Source of the DNA: GCA-020343675 sp964462945
Lineage (GTDB): Bacteria; Planctomycetota; Phycisphaerae; Sedimentisphaerales; Anaerobacaceae
DNA length: 64,000 bases
NCBI GenBank assembly: GCA_964462945.1
Contig: CAYWZW010000007.1
Coordinates: 58,105-122,104, forward strand
Reading direction: 5' to 3'
The translations under genes and the position numbers were made by a program. Shown here one piece after another: positions 44,826 through 53,891 of the stretch (its first letter is position 1; each line of letters begins with the position of its first letter). The notes beneath the pieces are model-generated. The model saw only the letters and a program-made list of their open reading frames with translations. It had not been told where the DNA came from and ran no database searches.

Positions 44826-46616
44826 CTAAGCACAGGCGCGCATATAGTAGAAGTCCCAGTCTCCTGTTACGTCGCACTCGAAGAGATTGTAGTGGTCTGT
44901 TATACAGGGGGTCTCTGCGGACCTGAGAAACGTGTCACTGATGCACATCCCGCTTGGGGCGGATTCACAGCCGTATCGTGTGGGGTAGTACTCGTAATAA
45001 CCCCCGCAATCCCACGTGCAGAATATCACGTCGTATTCCTGCAGGAGGTCGGTGCACGTATAGCCGGAGCTTCCGGTGATCGTGCGAAGCTCGGCATCGT
45101 CGATGTCATTGAACGTGCCCGTGATGGGACGGTCGGACACCAACAGAGCGACGCCCCCCGTCCAGTCCATATCGAAAAAGTTAATATCCGTACGATAGCA
45201 GAACTGGTCGCTCGCCAAATCGATGCTCCACACGCACTCATCGTCGATATCCCCAAGCACGACAAAGTGATTCTTGCTCGGAATATGCAGAATTGCCTGG
45301 CAGCCGCTTAGGCTTCTAAGAGTCTGGATATCGGCCCTGACGGCCCGGCAATACAGGCCCGAACCAAGGGCAAAGTTCTTCATCGCATAAAGACTCGTGG
45401 CGTTATCCGCTCTATTCACCAGTTGGGCGAGCTGCCGGTCGGTAACGTTCTTGCCAAGCTGCGAAGCGACATATTTCATCGCTGCCGTCGCACAGTTCTG
45501 GGCCGCAGTGCCCTCGGAGGCCGCGAACGCCAGCCTCTCGGCCAGAAGCAGGTCCGTATCGATGATCTCCGAATAGCGGTACACGGCAGGTTTGGCGGTA
45601 ACGCTGGTGCGATGTTCTATCAGCGCCCCAGGATCATACTTGACGCTGAAACCCCCGGAGGCGGGTGCATTACCGCTGAGCAGCGTAAAGTCCCAGACGT
45701 CATACCCTAACTGCCTGTTGGTCAAGGCATTGTATCGTTCGATGGAAATCGTCGTGGGAACCCAGCGGCCGGAGACCTTCTGGTGGTTGCCGTACTGGGC
45801 TGAAATAGTCGTGTCGGGGCCTTTTGTCAGGTGAGAAACGAGGGCGTAGTCCCTTGCCGGATCCACCACAAAGAGCATTTGCGAGCCGTCGGCGTTGTTC
45901 AGTGTCAGATGCACCTGAGTCTGGCCGTCCACGGATTTCTCGGTTGCTGAGGAACTGGCGGCGGCAAGGTTCTGGTACGTGTAGCGCCCGTATCCCCATG
46001 GAACAAACCCGGCGGTCAACGGGCCATTGACGACGTGCGGCGTGGAACCGGCCGAGTCCACCATGGCGTAATTGCCGGACCGAGAGTAGATTGTGTACTT
46101 TTGGCCGTCCCATGCGAAGGTGCGTCTGGCGTTCCAGGCCAAATCGAATTGGTCGGTCATGAAATTGCCCACCAGCTCGGGGCCCGGCTTTACGGAGTCT
46201 GCACGCGAATTTACGTTGATTTCCCAATAGAATCTGTTCCCATCGAATCTGACCACCACTTTTGAAATCATCGTATGTTCGTTGGACAATTTGTAACGAA
46301 CGTTGAACGGAATCGCATCAAGCTTCATTTTTTGCAGTTCTTCGGTCAATTCCCGCTTGTTCGGGTTGTTTTGATAATCCTGAATTTCCTGGCGGATTCG
46401 ATCATTGATCTCAGTTGGGTTTGTTGTTTTTGGGGCCCCGTATTCCTCGTGTGTGGCCTCAATCGTGCCTGTCGATACCCAGGTCTTTCTCGGCTGGCTT
46501 GTCAACTGCTGGAAGATCTGCAGAATCTCAGCTCGTCCCAGTTGCCTGTCCCCTAAAGCTGCGCTACAAAGCAACGATAGAGAACATATCCCTATCACAA
46601 AATGTCTCGTCTTCAT
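44826..46616 (-). CDS. Exported C39-peptidase-like protein with Cys-rich tail
   Basis: 596 residues from the ATG at 46616 (AAGGAGATAATT upstream). Signal peptide (MKTRHFVIGICSLSLLCSAA), a LolA-like beta-rich region (about 30-330: WVSTGTIEATHEEYG, VVVRFDGNRFYWEIN), then a C39-like papain-fold domain: QNCATAAMKYVA with Cys375, NHFVVLGDID with His450, SIDLAS with Asp466. A last segment of about 75 residues holds eight Cys and many Tyr. C39 domains usually belong to bacteriocin ABC exporters; here it is a secreted stand-alone, so it may be a peptidase, a transglutaminase-like enzyme or a non-catalytic relative. Confidence 0.68.
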   Translation of the reverse strand: MKTRHFVIGICSLSLLCSAALGDRQLGRAEILQIFQQLTSQPRKTWVSTGTIEATHEEYGAPKTTNPTEINDRIRQEIQDYQNNPNKRELTEELQKMKLDAIPFNVRYKLSNEHTMISKVVVRFDGNRFYWEINVNSRADSVKPGPELVGNFMTDQFDLAWNARRTFAWDGQKYTIYSRSGNYAMVDSAGSTPHVVNGPLTAGFVPWGYGRYTYQNLAAASSSATEKSVDGQTQVHLTLNNADGSQMLFVVDPARDYALVSHLTKGPDTTISAQYGNHQKVSGRWVPTTISIERYNALTNRQLGYDVWDFTLLSGNAPASGGFSVKYDPGALIEHRTSVTAKPAVYRYSEIIDTDLLLAERLAFAASEGTAAQNCATAAMKYVASQLGKNVTDRQLAQLVNRADNATSLYAMKNFALGSGLYCRAVRADIQTLRSLSGCQAILHIPSKNHFVVLGDIDDECVWSIDLASDQFCYRTDINFFDMDWTGGVALLVSDRPITGTFNDIDDAELRTITGSSGYTCTDLLQEYDVIFCTWDCGGYYEYYPTRYGCESAPSGMCISDTFLRSAETPCITDHYNLFECDVTGDWDFYYMRACA

Positions 46617-46879
46617 AATTATCTCCTTGGCTCTAATTGGGTTAACAAAAAACCGGCTTCCGAACAAAATATCATTATCAGGCAAGGACCTTCATTGCCT
46701 GTCTATTTGATAAAGCGATTCAGAACTGGGAAATGTAGATGGTCTTTTTCATAAATTTCTCAGAAAATGAAAATTTTTTTGTCCTGGCTTTCGGAAGGAG
46801 TGAAATAACGCCTGTATGGGAAGAATTGAGGCTGCAAATCAAAGAAATGGGCGAGCGAGTCCTGTTTGAAAGTGTGAAA

Positions 46880-46915
46880 CGGAGAGGGCGGGATTCGAAC
46901 CCGCCCCTCCTCTTT
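46880..46915 (-). other. 3' remnant of a tRNA-Ser-like gene (possible att site)
   Basis: Minus strand: T-arm GCGGG-TTCGAAT-CCCGC (perfect), then acceptor 3' strand CCTCTCC and G as discriminator, as in bacterial tRNA-Ser (5' strand GGAGAGG), followed by no CCA. The 5' half, D-arm and anticodon arm are absent. Such fragments arise where an element integrates into a tRNA 3' end; the intact gene would lie to the right, past the window. Confidence 0.55.
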
Positions 46916-47387
46916 AATGCTAAGAAACAACGGTTTTGACCGCAAGCCTTTTTTATACAAGAAATTATGTCTACGATACGTTACTGTTCGAAGATGACTT
47001 TTACACGATTCGTGACTCGAAAAATAGGACAGTCAGTAGGACAGTGGCTCAAAATGCAAGAGCTTTCCGACCGGCGGATCACCCAGGCACCAAGCTATTC
47101 GCTGTCGTTGGCAAGTGCAGGCAGCACGATTTGGGAACCCGCTTTTGTTGGTGAGTGAATGGCAAGAGACATGGAGATACTTTCCCAAAAATCCAGAAGG
47201 AGACCCTCGGATTCGAAGTCCTCGCCTGCCCACACAAACCCTTTGTTTTCAATGACTTATGGGCCGTTTTTTGCGCAAAAACAAGACTTACAAGTGATTA
47301 ACGAGTAGTTTACAACTCAACCCGCAACTCATTCACCACTGGCGACTGACGCATTTCTGACGCAAATTCTGTTCACAGACGACCGGC
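46916..47387. other. Non-coding region beside the tRNA remnant
   Basis: About 470 bases with no credible gene; a decayed integrase could not be recognised. A second, degenerate T-arm-like word (cggattcgaagtcc) lies at 47208-47221. Confidence 0.35.
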
Positions 47388-47972
47388 CTATAAGTGTCTC
47401 CTGCCAATAGACTCTACCTCTTCAAACATCGAATCTGGAAAGATACTGTCAATTTTGTTCTTATCCAGCTCCGAGCCCCCCAGCCGCGGAATTACGAGCT
47501 CTTGCCCGACATAGATTCTATCGGGCGACTTAAGCACTTTACGATTCGCCTCGAATATAGCCAAGACATTTGCTCTTCTGTTCCCTTGCTCAGGTCCATA
47601 GAACTTCTTGGCTATATCAGCCAGGGTATCACTCTTCTGAACAACATAATAGACCTCTGACAAAGCTGGCTCCATGGGCTCGATGTTCTTTTTGATTTCC
47701 TCAGGCGAGGTTATCCCTGGCAAGCCACGGATAGGTTCATCGTTGTCTGAGGGGGGCCGGAGTTGGCTTGGTGGCTGTTTCTGAATTGGGTCTGGCGGGA
47801 AAGCTTCCGGGAGTATTTCAGGCTTAATACCAGGCGGATCGATAACCATGACTGCCTTCAACCCGTTGTCGTCTATGGCAGTGTCAGAACGAGGCACACC
47901 ATTAAGTACAAACGCTGCGGCAAATACGAATACCAAGCCCAACAGCAATGCGATTTTCACCTCTGAAGCCAT
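47388..47972 (-). CDS. LysM-domain membrane-anchored protein
   Basis: 194 residues. N-terminal membrane anchor (about 5-25, VKIALLLGLVFVFAAAFVL), a Pro-rich linker (about 40-100), then a LysM domain (about 107-165: VVQKSDTLADIAKKFYG ... IYVGQELVIP) which usually binds peptidoglycan. Start ATG after AAAGGAGTCTGCAC. Similar small LysM proteins occur widely in Planctomycetota. No enzyme domain. Confidence 0.88.
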   Translation of the reverse strand: MASEVKIALLLGLVFVFAAAFVLNGVPRSDTAIDDNGLKAVMVIDPPGIKPEILPEAFPPDPIQKQPPSQLRPPSDNDEPIRGLPGITSPEEIKKNIEPMEPALSEVYYVVQKSDTLADIAKKFYGPEQGNRRANVLAIFEANRKVLKSPDRIYVGQELVIPRLGGSELDKNKIDSIFPDSMFEEVESIGRRHL

Positions 47973-48615
47973 GTGCAGACTCCTTTTCGATTGTGCACAG
48001 AGGTCACTGTTCTCATAAACCTTGCGTATTGCACTTCACATTCACCGGCTTTATCTGATCCCCAGGTGTGCCCTGCTGTATCAGCGTCGCTCGGTCCTTA
48101 CAACTGCTTTGCAGATCATTCCTGCCAGTCGGCGTTGTTATCGGCCGTGTCTATTGACGACAAAGCGTGCAATCCGTTGCGAAGCTTTATGCTGGCCAAA
48201 TCTGTGAATCAGCCAGTGGTCTTCCGTTCCCTCTGTTGATCATATCGGCAGCGGCGTGCTTAAATCTTTCACGAATTCTAAGTGGGCACGTTAGCCGCTG
48301 ATTTTGAACATCCCGACCCGGAGGGCGCATTGACTAAATTGCCTCGCGTGAATAAAGTGGAAGGGCTGTGGGCACCTGCTCGCAGCCCTCTTTTCCGGCC
48401 AAATAAGCCTGCGGTGCGGACTAAGTGCCCAAGTCCCATTCGGAATACGTGGAATGGAGATCCGCTGACGAACGGATTGTCCGTTTGTCATTGCGCATCA
48501 AGCTATTCGCATCTTATCTGTGAACTGTACAGCGTGAAACCCGCGGTGCTTGCATCCCCGGTGTTCCTCTGGTATGTTTGTCAGATGAACGGCTTAGCGA
48601 AGGATTCATGGTTCG
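47973..48615. other. Intergenic region with hairpins
   Basis: 640 bases between divergent genes. It contains an imperfect inverted repeat AGCGGCGTGC...GCACGTTAGCCGCT (about 48249-48300) and a terminator-like hairpin (listed). No gene supported; several short open frames lack ribosome sites. Confidence 0.4.
48361..48394 (+). terminator. Orphan terminator-like hairpin
   Basis: GGGCTGTG and CGCAGCCC pair around ggcacctgct, followed by TCTTTTCC. No plus-strand gene lies immediately upstream, so it may be an attenuator for the next gene or mark a lost one. Confidence 0.5.
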
Positions 48616-49821
48616 ATGATACAGATAAACACTGAAAGGCATATAGGGGTAACACTGACACCCAAAGAGCAAAGGGCGATCCTGGAGCACTCAACCATAA
48701 TCGAAGGCTTCATCTTGGAAAAGATACGGAATGCCAGATTCGGCTACCTTGCGCTGGTCCCATATGAACTGCAACTGTTACTTCGAGACCTCAATTCTGA
48801 GGTCGAGCGTGCTCATACCCCCAAGCTGCAGAAGCTCTTCAAAAGACTCTATGATCGATTATCCACAGATTTCCCTGTTTCTTTAACCACCGATGCAGAC
48901 CCCAGCACTTTGCCCAACACATTACAGACCCTGTTGGATCAGGGCTCTTTTCGAAGTATTGATGAACTGAACCTTGCGCTGCACGACTTGATGGATGCTC
49001 ACAACCAGCAACCGGATCCAGAGATGGGCAACCTATCGCCAAACCAAGTCAACAAGCTCATCTACTCAAAATGGGAGGGATCGGACAGCACAGTCAAACT
49101 CAACGAAGATATTGTCCTTTATGACCTGCAAGAAGCTCGATTCTTGCTGAATGCGCGGATATTTCTCGAAACCCTTGCAAACCAGCAAGGAGACACGGCC
49201 ACTGCCAAAGGAAATCTGAATCGAAAATTCACGAAGCTCATGTTTGAGAGGATGCATTGGCGCCCCGGGCATAAAGAAGATACGATCAGGTATAACAAGG
49301 TTCTGAACGAACAAGATGTTTGGTCTCTTCATGTCGTTCGGATTATCTGTGAATTGGCAGGTCTGGTGCGTAAACGAAAGAGGAAGTTCTTGGTAACGAA
49401 TAAAGCACGCAAATTGCTTGCAGACGGAAAATCTGGTGAACTGTACGCCTTACTATTCCGCACCTTTTTCCGCCAGTTTAACCTTGCCTACTTAGGTTGC
49501 CTGCCTGAATGCTTTGGACTCCAGGCCACTGTTGTTTACTCCTTGTACAGATTAAAAAGCGTTGCGGCGTCCTGGCAATCACCAGAATCACTTGTACAGG
49601 TAATTCTCCTGCCAAAGGTCAGGGAGCAAATCCAAAAATCAGTGAGCGCCCATATTAAGCTGCACTGGTTCATTGAAGCACGGCTGGTTCGACCTTTGGA
49701 GGATTTTGGGCTGCTGGAGTGCTCATACGATGACACCGTCAAGACACTCATCAGGAGACCAGAGAAGGTGCGAAAAACAGATCTCTTTGACAGGTTCATA
49801 AGCTTCTCTCTTGAGAGATAG
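48616..49821 (+). CDS. Hypothetical protein
   Basis: 401 residues, no domain recognised. It is mostly helical with charged segments; the part HWRPGHKEDTIRYNKVLNEQ, followed by VVRIICELAGLVRKRKRKFL, may be a winged-helix or DNA-binding region. No leader or membrane helix. The ATG at 48616 has AAGGA about 10 bases upstream. It lies 29 bases before a GH78 gene on the same strand, which may reflect co-transcription or chance. Confidence 0.65.
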   Translation: MIQINTERHIGVTLTPKEQRAILEHSTIIEGFILEKIRNARFGYLALVPYELQLLLRDLNSEVERAHTPKLQKLFKRLYDRLSTDFPVSLTTDADPSTLPNTLQTLLDQGSFRSIDELNLALHDLMDAHNQQPDPEMGNLSPNQVNKLIYSKWEGSDSTVKLNEDIVLYDLQEARFLLNARIFLETLANQQGDTATAKGNLNRKFTKLMFERMHWRPGHKEDTIRYNKVLNEQDVWSLHVVRIICELAGLVRKRKRKFLVTNKARKLLADGKSGELYALLFRTFFRQFNLAYLGCLPECFGLQATVVYSLYRLKSVAASWQSPESLVQVILLPKVREQIQKSVSAHIKLHWFIEARLVRPLEDFGLLECSYDDTVKTLIRRPEKVRKTDLFDRFISFSLER

Positions 49822-49850
49822 AGAACGTTTAAGTGCAGGAGGTTATGGCA

Positions 49851-52295
49851 ATGAAACGGCATTTCAGATCAATTCGCACTCCGAGCATATCTGGCGGACC
49901 ATTAGTCCTCTGTGCGTTTTTTCTGTTGTCAATCGCTCAAACCAGCGCCGCGGAGGTACTTCTTGAGTCATCGCATCCCATCTGGCCAGAAGGCCGGGAA
50001 ACAGAAAAGAACCTTTTCGTGGGATTTCGAACTGTCTTTGAGTGTTCAAAAGAGAACGAACCTGTACTTCGGATCGCTGCTTCATCCCTCTACCGGGTAT
50101 ATCTCAATGGGCAGTTCATCGGTCACGGTCCTGCTCGCGGACCTCATGGTTATTACCGGGTCGACGAATGGCCTCTTGGTAGTCGGCTGCATGAAAGAAA
50201 TGTCCTGGCTATCGAAGTAGCCGGCTATAACGTCAACAGTTTCTATCTACTGGATGAGCCTGCGTTCCTGCAGGCGGAGGTTGTGTCCGATGGTAGAATC
50301 CTGGCTTCTACAGCCGGCAAGGGCGCCCATTTCGAAGCCACTGTCTTGAAGCACCGCCTTCAGAAAGTACAACGCTACAGTTTTCAGCGTCCGTTCATTG
50401 AATATTACCGGTTGAATGAAGGCGATGACCAGTGGTGGGACAAACCGTTGGCCGAATCTGCCCAAGCATCCTGCCCACTACTGCCTCGCCGAAGACTTCT
50501 TAATCGACGGGTAGCTTATCCCCATTTTTCAAGGCACCAGCCGCTTTTGGCTGTCTCGCAAGGTACGCTCCAACGTGCCGTACCGGTAGCGCGCCTCTGG
50601 AAAGACCGTTCCCTGGTCAACATCGGGCCAAAACTAAAAGGGTATCCGGAAAGTGACCTTCAAGTCGTCCCATCAATTGAACTGCAAAGAATCCAATCAG
50701 CTTCCATAGAGACCGTCAACAAGCCATACCGGCCTGATAAGGCCATTGAGCTTTCGGAAAACATGTTCTCCATAGTCGATTTTGGGACGAATCTCACAGG
50801 TTTCATCGGGGCATCTATCCAATGTTCCAAACCGACCAAGCTCTACTTCACATTCGATGAAATACTCACCAAAGACGACGTGGATTTCAAGCGGCTTGAC
50901 TGTGTCAACACCGTCTGCTACGAACTGGAACCGGGCACGTACCACCTGGAATCCTTCGAGCCCTATACGATGCGCTACCTCAAGCTGAATGTATTGCAGG
51001 GCACCTGCAAAGTCGAGAGTCTGTATTTACGAGAATACGCGAACTCTGAAACCGAAGAGGCTAGGTTCTCGTGCAGCGACCCAAGGCTGAATCAAATCTT
51101 CGAAGCCGCCCGGCAAACATTCCGGCAAAACTCTATCGATATCTTCATGGACTGCCCCTCTCGGGAACGGGCTGGCTGGCTTTGTGACAGTTTCTTTACA
51201 TCCCGCGTGGCTTTCGACCTTTCCGGTAACACAACCATCGAGAAGAATTTCTTCGAAAACTATGTTCTTCCAGCGAGTTTTGCGCACCTGCCGGAAGGGA
51301 TGCTACCCATGTGCTATCCGGCCGATCATTATGACGGTGTTTTTATCCCGAACTGGGCAATGTGGTTTGTGGTCCAATTGGAGGAGTATCAGGCTCGTAG
51401 CGGCGACCGGGAGCTGGTTGCCGCCTTGAGACCCAGGCTGGAGGCTCTCTATCAGTACTTCCAGAGGTTCACGAATGAGGATGGGCTTCTGGAAAAGCTG
51501 GAGAGCTGGGTCTTTGTCGAATGGTCAAAAGCCAACAGCTTTGTGCAAGATGTCAGCTATCCAACCAATATGCTCTATGCGGCAGCGTTGGCTGCTGGCG
51601 GTAGGATGTACAACGAACCTGATCTTATCGACCAGGCCGAGCACATACGCACAGTCATTCGCCGGCAGTCGTTCGATGGCGAGTTCTTTGTGGATAATGC
51701 GGTGCGCAAAAACGGCCAACTCCAGGTCACGCGGAACCGGACCGAGGTTTGTCAATACTTTGCGTTCTTCTTCGATGTGGCCACGCCCCAAACGCACGGA
51801 GAGCTTTGGGATAAACTGGTGCACCAGTTTGGCCCCGAACGCAAGCAAACTAATGCCTTCCCCGAGATTCATCCGGCCAATGCTTTTGTCGGCAATTACC
51901 TCCGGTCAGAACTCCTAAGTCGCTACGGTCATCCGGCTCAAATCAAAAAGGAGCTTGTTGACTTCTACCTCTACATGGCCGAACAGACCGGCACGCTTTG
52001 GGAGAATGTTGGGGCTTCCGCCAGCTGCAACCATGGCTTTGCCTCTCATGTGGCTCATAGTCTCTACCGCGACGTGCTCGGTGTTCATGCAGTTGACGTT
52101 CAAAACAAGGTCATCCGCTTGAGGATTGCCGATGTGGGTCTGGATTGGTGTGAAGGCAGGCTTTTGACTCCACAGGGTCCGGTGGTAGTCAAATGGCGGA
52201 AGGACGGCAGTCAGACAATATGTCGTGCGGAGGTCCCGGCCGGATATGTGCTTGAGGCAGACAATCTAACCGGTGACGGTTTAAGCCTCCAGTAA
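49851..52295 (+). CDS. Exported GH78 alpha-L-rhamnosidase-like protein
   Basis: 814 residues from the ATG at 49851, eight bases from AGGAGG. Signal peptide (about 1-34, LVLCAFFLLSIAQTSA). GH78 landmarks: YRVYLNGQFIGHGPARGP, FSIVDFGTNLTGFIGA, and the catalytic-site motif DCPSRERAGWLCDSFF with Asp, Glu (+5) and Asp (+12) intact, then the (alpha/alpha)6 barrel (GLLEKLESWVFVEWSKAN). Shorter than typical GH78, so the N-terminal beta domains are reduced. It differs strongly from the enzyme at the left edge, so it is not a recent copy. Confidence 0.88.
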   Translation: MKRHFRSIRTPSISGGPLVLCAFFLLSIAQTSAAEVLLESSHPIWPEGRETEKNLFVGFRTVFECSKENEPVLRIAASSLYRVYLNGQFIGHGPARGPHGYYRVDEWPLGSRLHERNVLAIEVAGYNVNSFYLLDEPAFLQAEVVSDGRILASTAGKGAHFEATVLKHRLQKVQRYSFQRPFIEYYRLNEGDDQWWDKPLAESAQASCPLLPRRRLLNRRVAYPHFSRHQPLLAVSQGTLQRAVPVARLWKDRSLVNIGPKLKGYPESDLQVVPSIELQRIQSASIETVNKPYRPDKAIELSENMFSIVDFGTNLTGFIGASIQCSKPTKLYFTFDEILTKDDVDFKRLDCVNTVCYELEPGTYHLESFEPYTMRYLKLNVLQGTCKVESLYLREYANSETEEARFSCSDPRLNQIFEAARQTFRQNSIDIFMDCPSRERAGWLCDSFFTSRVAFDLSGNTTIEKNFFENYVLPASFAHLPEGMLPMCYPADHYDGVFIPNWAMWFVVQLEEYQARSGDRELVAALRPRLEALYQYFQRFTNEDGLLEKLESWVFVEWSKANSFVQDVSYPTNMLYAAALAAGGRMYNEPDLIDQAEHIRTVIRRQSFDGEFFVDNAVRKNGQLQVTRNRTEVCQYFAFFFDVATPQTHGELWDKLVHQFGPERKQTNAFPEIHPANAFVGNYLRSELLSRYGHPAQIKKELVDFYLYMAEQTGTLWENVGASASCNHGFASHVAHSLYRDVLGVHAVDVQNKVIRLRIADVGLDWCEGRLLTPQGPVVVKWRKDGSQTICRAEVPAGYVLEADNLTGDGLSLQ

Positions 52296-52410
52296 TGTGT
52301 CTGTGAATGCTGGGAACTCAGTCTCCTAACGAGCAAGAAGTTCGCCCACCGCCTCTTCTGCTTCAACTTGCCGCTCGGTTCTTTTGGCCAAGCTACGCAT
52401 CTGAATGCGT

Positions 52411-52998
52411 TTACCCAAACAACCTCCTTATATCCTCGTCTGTAATCCTCTCGTCGGGTCTTATCGGCTCTCCTCTTCGCCTTCTCAAGTGCTCAAAGAA
52501 TTCCTTCACATTTCCCGGAGCTGATTTGATCGCCAGCCCCAGAGAATACCTCATCAAAGAAATATCCGCCCCGTCAAGGACTCCCTTTATCAGTCCGGTC
52601 TCCGTGTCCTCCTGGTTTTCCATATCCTGGACAAATTTGTCCAGCACGCTCTGCACACTTCCGTATTCTATCTGTTCTTTGGCGATCGGCTTGTTGCTTA
52701 TCTGGGAATAAGGCACCTGCATGGCTCTGAGAAGACACAAGGCTTCAGGGGGAATTGCATGCTCAAAACCTTCTTTAAACTCCGGGTCACCGTAATACGA
52801 AGGCAACACTATCTGGGGTCTGTGAAACAGAACGAGCCCTTTCATCACAACGGCCCTGTCCTTGAATTGACCATGTTCAGCGACCAGTACGTAAGGTAAT
52901 TCCATTGCCCCGAAGGTAAAAAGCATCCGTTCGTATTCCCGGATTACCTCGGTGGATCTCCAGCATTGATTGAATTGTTCTCTGTCAAATTCGGACAT
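52411..52998 (-). CDS. Hypothetical protein
   Basis: 195 residues from the ATG at 52998 (MSEFDREQFN); the frame stays open to 53106 but the upstream part has no ribosome site. Cytoplasmic, no known domain; MELPYVLVAEHGQFKDRAVV and VLFHRPQIVLPSYYGDP suggest a small alpha/beta fold; the C-terminus is Arg/Glu-rich (HLRRRRGEPIRPDERI). No linked function among its neighbours. Confidence 0.6.
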   Translation of the reverse strand: MSEFDREQFNQCWRSTEVIREYERMLFTFGAMELPYVLVAEHGQFKDRAVVMKGLVLFHRPQIVLPSYYGDPEFKEGFEHAIPPEALCLLRAMQVPYSQISNKPIAKEQIEYGSVQSVLDKFVQDMENQEDTETGLIKGVLDGADISLMRYSLGLAIKSAPGNVKEFFEHLRRRRGEPIRPDERITDEDIRRLFG

Positions 52999-53181
52999 TT
53001 TTTCCAGAACCGAAACTGCGAAACACACTCTGGACAGCACCCGAACAAAAACATCTTGTGGATACTGCAAGATGCAAACCAACCAGAAAGTCGGAGCCGG
53101 AAGCAACAGCTCGGAATGTCGCCCCCGCTCCGGTCAACATTAGAGCCAGAACGATTGGCGTTGTCAAGAAATCTTCGCCAC

Positions 53182-53487
53182 TCACGATTCAACCTTTGAC
53201 CCACACTCACCGCAATAGCTCGGATTCCCAATGAGCCTCTTGTCACAAACCGGACACTTTTGGGTGAAGCCAACCGCCCTGCTGCTCGCTTTCGAATTGA
53301 CCAGCAGGATCAGCAAGACAAGAGTCACCGCGATTGCAGTCCCTGTGAGAAATTCTCTGCGGACCCAACCAGCCTTTTCCGCGACCCCAGTGTCACTAAT
53401 CCAATTCGCCACGACCAAGATGTTGGCCGTCAGGAAGATCATCCCGATCAATCCCAACACAATGATTTTTCTAGTTGTCAAACTCAT
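53182..53487 (-). CDS. Small membrane protein with C-terminal zinc ribbon
   Basis: 101 residues from the ATG at 53487 (AAGGAG seven bases upstream). Two membrane helices (about 7-28 and 47-65) and a C-terminal zinc ribbon: CPVCDKRLIGNPSYCGECGSK (CxxC...CxxC, two residues over the line split as CPVCDKRL and SYCGECGSK). This design is common in small envelope proteins of unknown function. Confidence 0.7.
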   Translation of the reverse strand: MSLTTRKIIVLGLIGMIFLTANILVVANWISDTGVAEKAGWVRREFLTGTAIAVTLVLLILLVNSKASSRAVGFTQKCPVCDKRLIGNPSYCGECGSKVES

Positions 53488-53746
53488 CACAATCTCCTTT
53501 TCAAAAGGTTAATGTTTACCAATATAGATGGTAGCGCGAGACGGTGGGTAGCGCAAGGGATTTTTTGGGAAAAAGTTTTGGAATTCACGTAAGTGACGCG
53601 CGCGGGCGCACTTGCAGCCTGAAAATTTCTTCAATCCCGCTGTTTATTTTGTTGAAAGATGCAATGGAAGTAACCAAAATGCGCACAAGAATAGGGCTCG
53701 TGGAACGAGTCCGCAGGTAAAAATATTTTTTCAGGGAGGTACAAGA

Positions 53747-53812
53747 ATGGCAAAGAAGAAAGCAGCAAAAAAGAAAGTGACGAAGAAGAAAACTGCAAAG
53801 AAGAAAAAATAG
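53747..53812 (+). CDS. 21-residue lysine-rich histone-H1-like peptide
   Basis: Twenty-one codons from the ATG at 53747: MAKKKAAKKKVTKKKTAKKK plus a final Lys; only Met, Ala, Lys, Val and Thr are used. The Shine-Dalgarno GGGAGGT lies six bases upstream and is one of the strongest in the window; a terminator follows 30 bases after the stop. This resembles the Lys/Ala repeats of bacterial histone H1-like proteins (Hc1/Hc2, Planctomycetota homologues) reduced to one short tail. It likely binds nucleic acid if made. Too short for ordinary gene finders. Confidence 0.7.
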   Translation: MAKKKAAKKKVTKKKTAKKKK

Positions 53813-53840
53813 GACTGCGAATAGTCCAGAAACAGATTGA

Positions 53841-53870
53841 AGGCCGTCAATAACTGACGGCTTTCTTTTT
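53841..53870 (+). terminator. Rho-independent terminator
   Basis: GCCGTCA pairs with TGACGGC (seven bp, five-base loop ATAAC), then TTTCTTTTT. It ends the lysine-rich peptide gene. Confidence 0.88.
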
Positions 53871-53891
53871 GGGGATTGACTCAAATCTGCG

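Noticed and set aside
46880..46915. tmRNA 3' end
   Set aside because: tmRNA ends in an Ala-type acceptor with A as discriminator; here it is G with GGAGAGG-type pairing, as in tRNA-Ser, and no tag or 5' part is seen.
47208..47221. Second tRNA T-arm-like word
   Set aside because: The stem does not pair and no acceptor strand fits; probably chance or a badly decayed copy.
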